A stretch of 64,000 nt of DNA from Bradyrhizobium nivariense (GTDB lineage Bacteria; Pseudomonadota; Alphaproteobacteria; Rhizobiales; Xanthobacteraceae). Under the pieces are notes generated by a model. That model was given only the letters and a program-made list of their open reading frames with translations, was not told the DNA's origin and did not search any database. The stretch lies in assembly GCF_029846715.1 (NCBI RefSeq), contig NZ_JARVWW010000028.1:1-64000 (forward strand). The letters are read 5' to 3'. Positions within the stretch are counted from its first letter, which is position 1. Each line of letters starts with the position of its first letter. Of the stretch, positions 63,707 to 64,000 are shown one piece after another. A program made the translations under genes and the position numbers.

Positions 63707-64000
63707 GTCGCCCTCCTATTCGCACAATGCTCGACAGGGCGAGAGTTGATTGTGCGACGAGCAAGGTCAATGCGAACATCCGAGGGCGCTGGCGTACGAC
63801 AGCACACGTCAGCGGTGGTTTGAATATTTCTGGATACCGAAGTGTTACGAGGAAATTTTTGCGAATGCTTCAGCCAGAGCGAGAGGCATCGCACGAGGCT
63901 AGTCTGCTGAGGCGACTCAGTCTGCTAATGTCGGCATCAAATTCCGCAAGCGTTCGCCGCTGTTCACCAGCGTCTTCAACGAACGCGGCTGAAGGCGACC
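63707..64000. other. Window end without a supported gene
   Basis: No convincing gene starts here. A plus-strand frame ending near 63992 reads NVGIKFRKRSPLFTSVFNER then stop. It could be the tail of a gene fragment, but it has no start and no identifiable family. Confidence 0.3.

Noticed and set aside
1..64000. tRNA or rRNA gene as island attachment site
   Set aside because: No cloverleaf-like or rRNA-like sequence was recognised by reading; a tRNA scan would be needed to be certain.

Overview
The window reads as an accessory, IS-rich stretch of an alphaproteobacterial chromosome or large plasmid, most likely Bradyrhizobium or another Rhizobiales. This rests on the GC-rich coding bias, the Ku/stand-alone ligase NHEJ cluster with small DUF3606-type proteins, and the IS types. 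That assignment is inferred from gene content only. No rRNA, tRNA or CRISPR array was recognised.

Layout. 0-8 kb is a graveyard: an IS5 start, a 5'-truncated IS256 transposase, and frameshifted or truncated genes (MmyB-like regulator with divergent methyltransferase, nuclease remnant, RES protein, CoiA-like protein, Fic, class II aldolase). 8-12.8 kb holds an exported S10 carboxypeptidase, two radical SAM enzymes and a small Cys-ending peptide reading frame. 13-14.3 kb is again remnants. 14.3-20.5 kb is a DNA end-joining neighbourhood: a dead ligase copy, an intact ATP-dependent ligase, Ku, a YfcE phosphodiesterase/Nudix pair and small conserved proteins. 20.5-23.9 kb has an IS110/IS1111-type element with a 143-bp tandem duplication in its 3' end. 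It abuts an SRAP gene whose start codon is lost; dinB follows.

23.9-39.2 kb (minus strand) is a complete type 1 BREX operon, brxA-brxB-brxC-pglX-pglZ-brxL, followed by a GHKL-ATPase/nuclease gene. A diverged dinB 3' fragment lies beyond its far side.

39.9-53.7 kb (plus strand) is the most interesting part. Three operons each start 54-61 bp downstream of the same roughly 42-bp box: (1) a YhaO/SbcD-like nuclease and a YhaN/SbcC-like ATPase; (2) a sigma-factor-like protein, a small helix-turn-helix-like protein and an ImmA/IrrE protease fused to a UvrD/AddB-type helicase-nuclease; (3) a Bil-type ubiquitin-like conjugation operon (two-domain Ubl, E2, JAB peptidase, E1) with a uracil-DNA-glycosylase-like fifth gene. 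I infer one regulon: the sigma-like protein may read the boxes and the protease domain may release it after damage or phage attack.

53.9-59.7 kb carries a two-gene operon with a double-HKD (PLD-type) nuclease and a HEPN-motif protein, both plausible defence genes. 59.7-63.2 kb holds two more IS elements, the second with intact target duplication. An excisionase-like gene follows at 63.4-63.7 kb.
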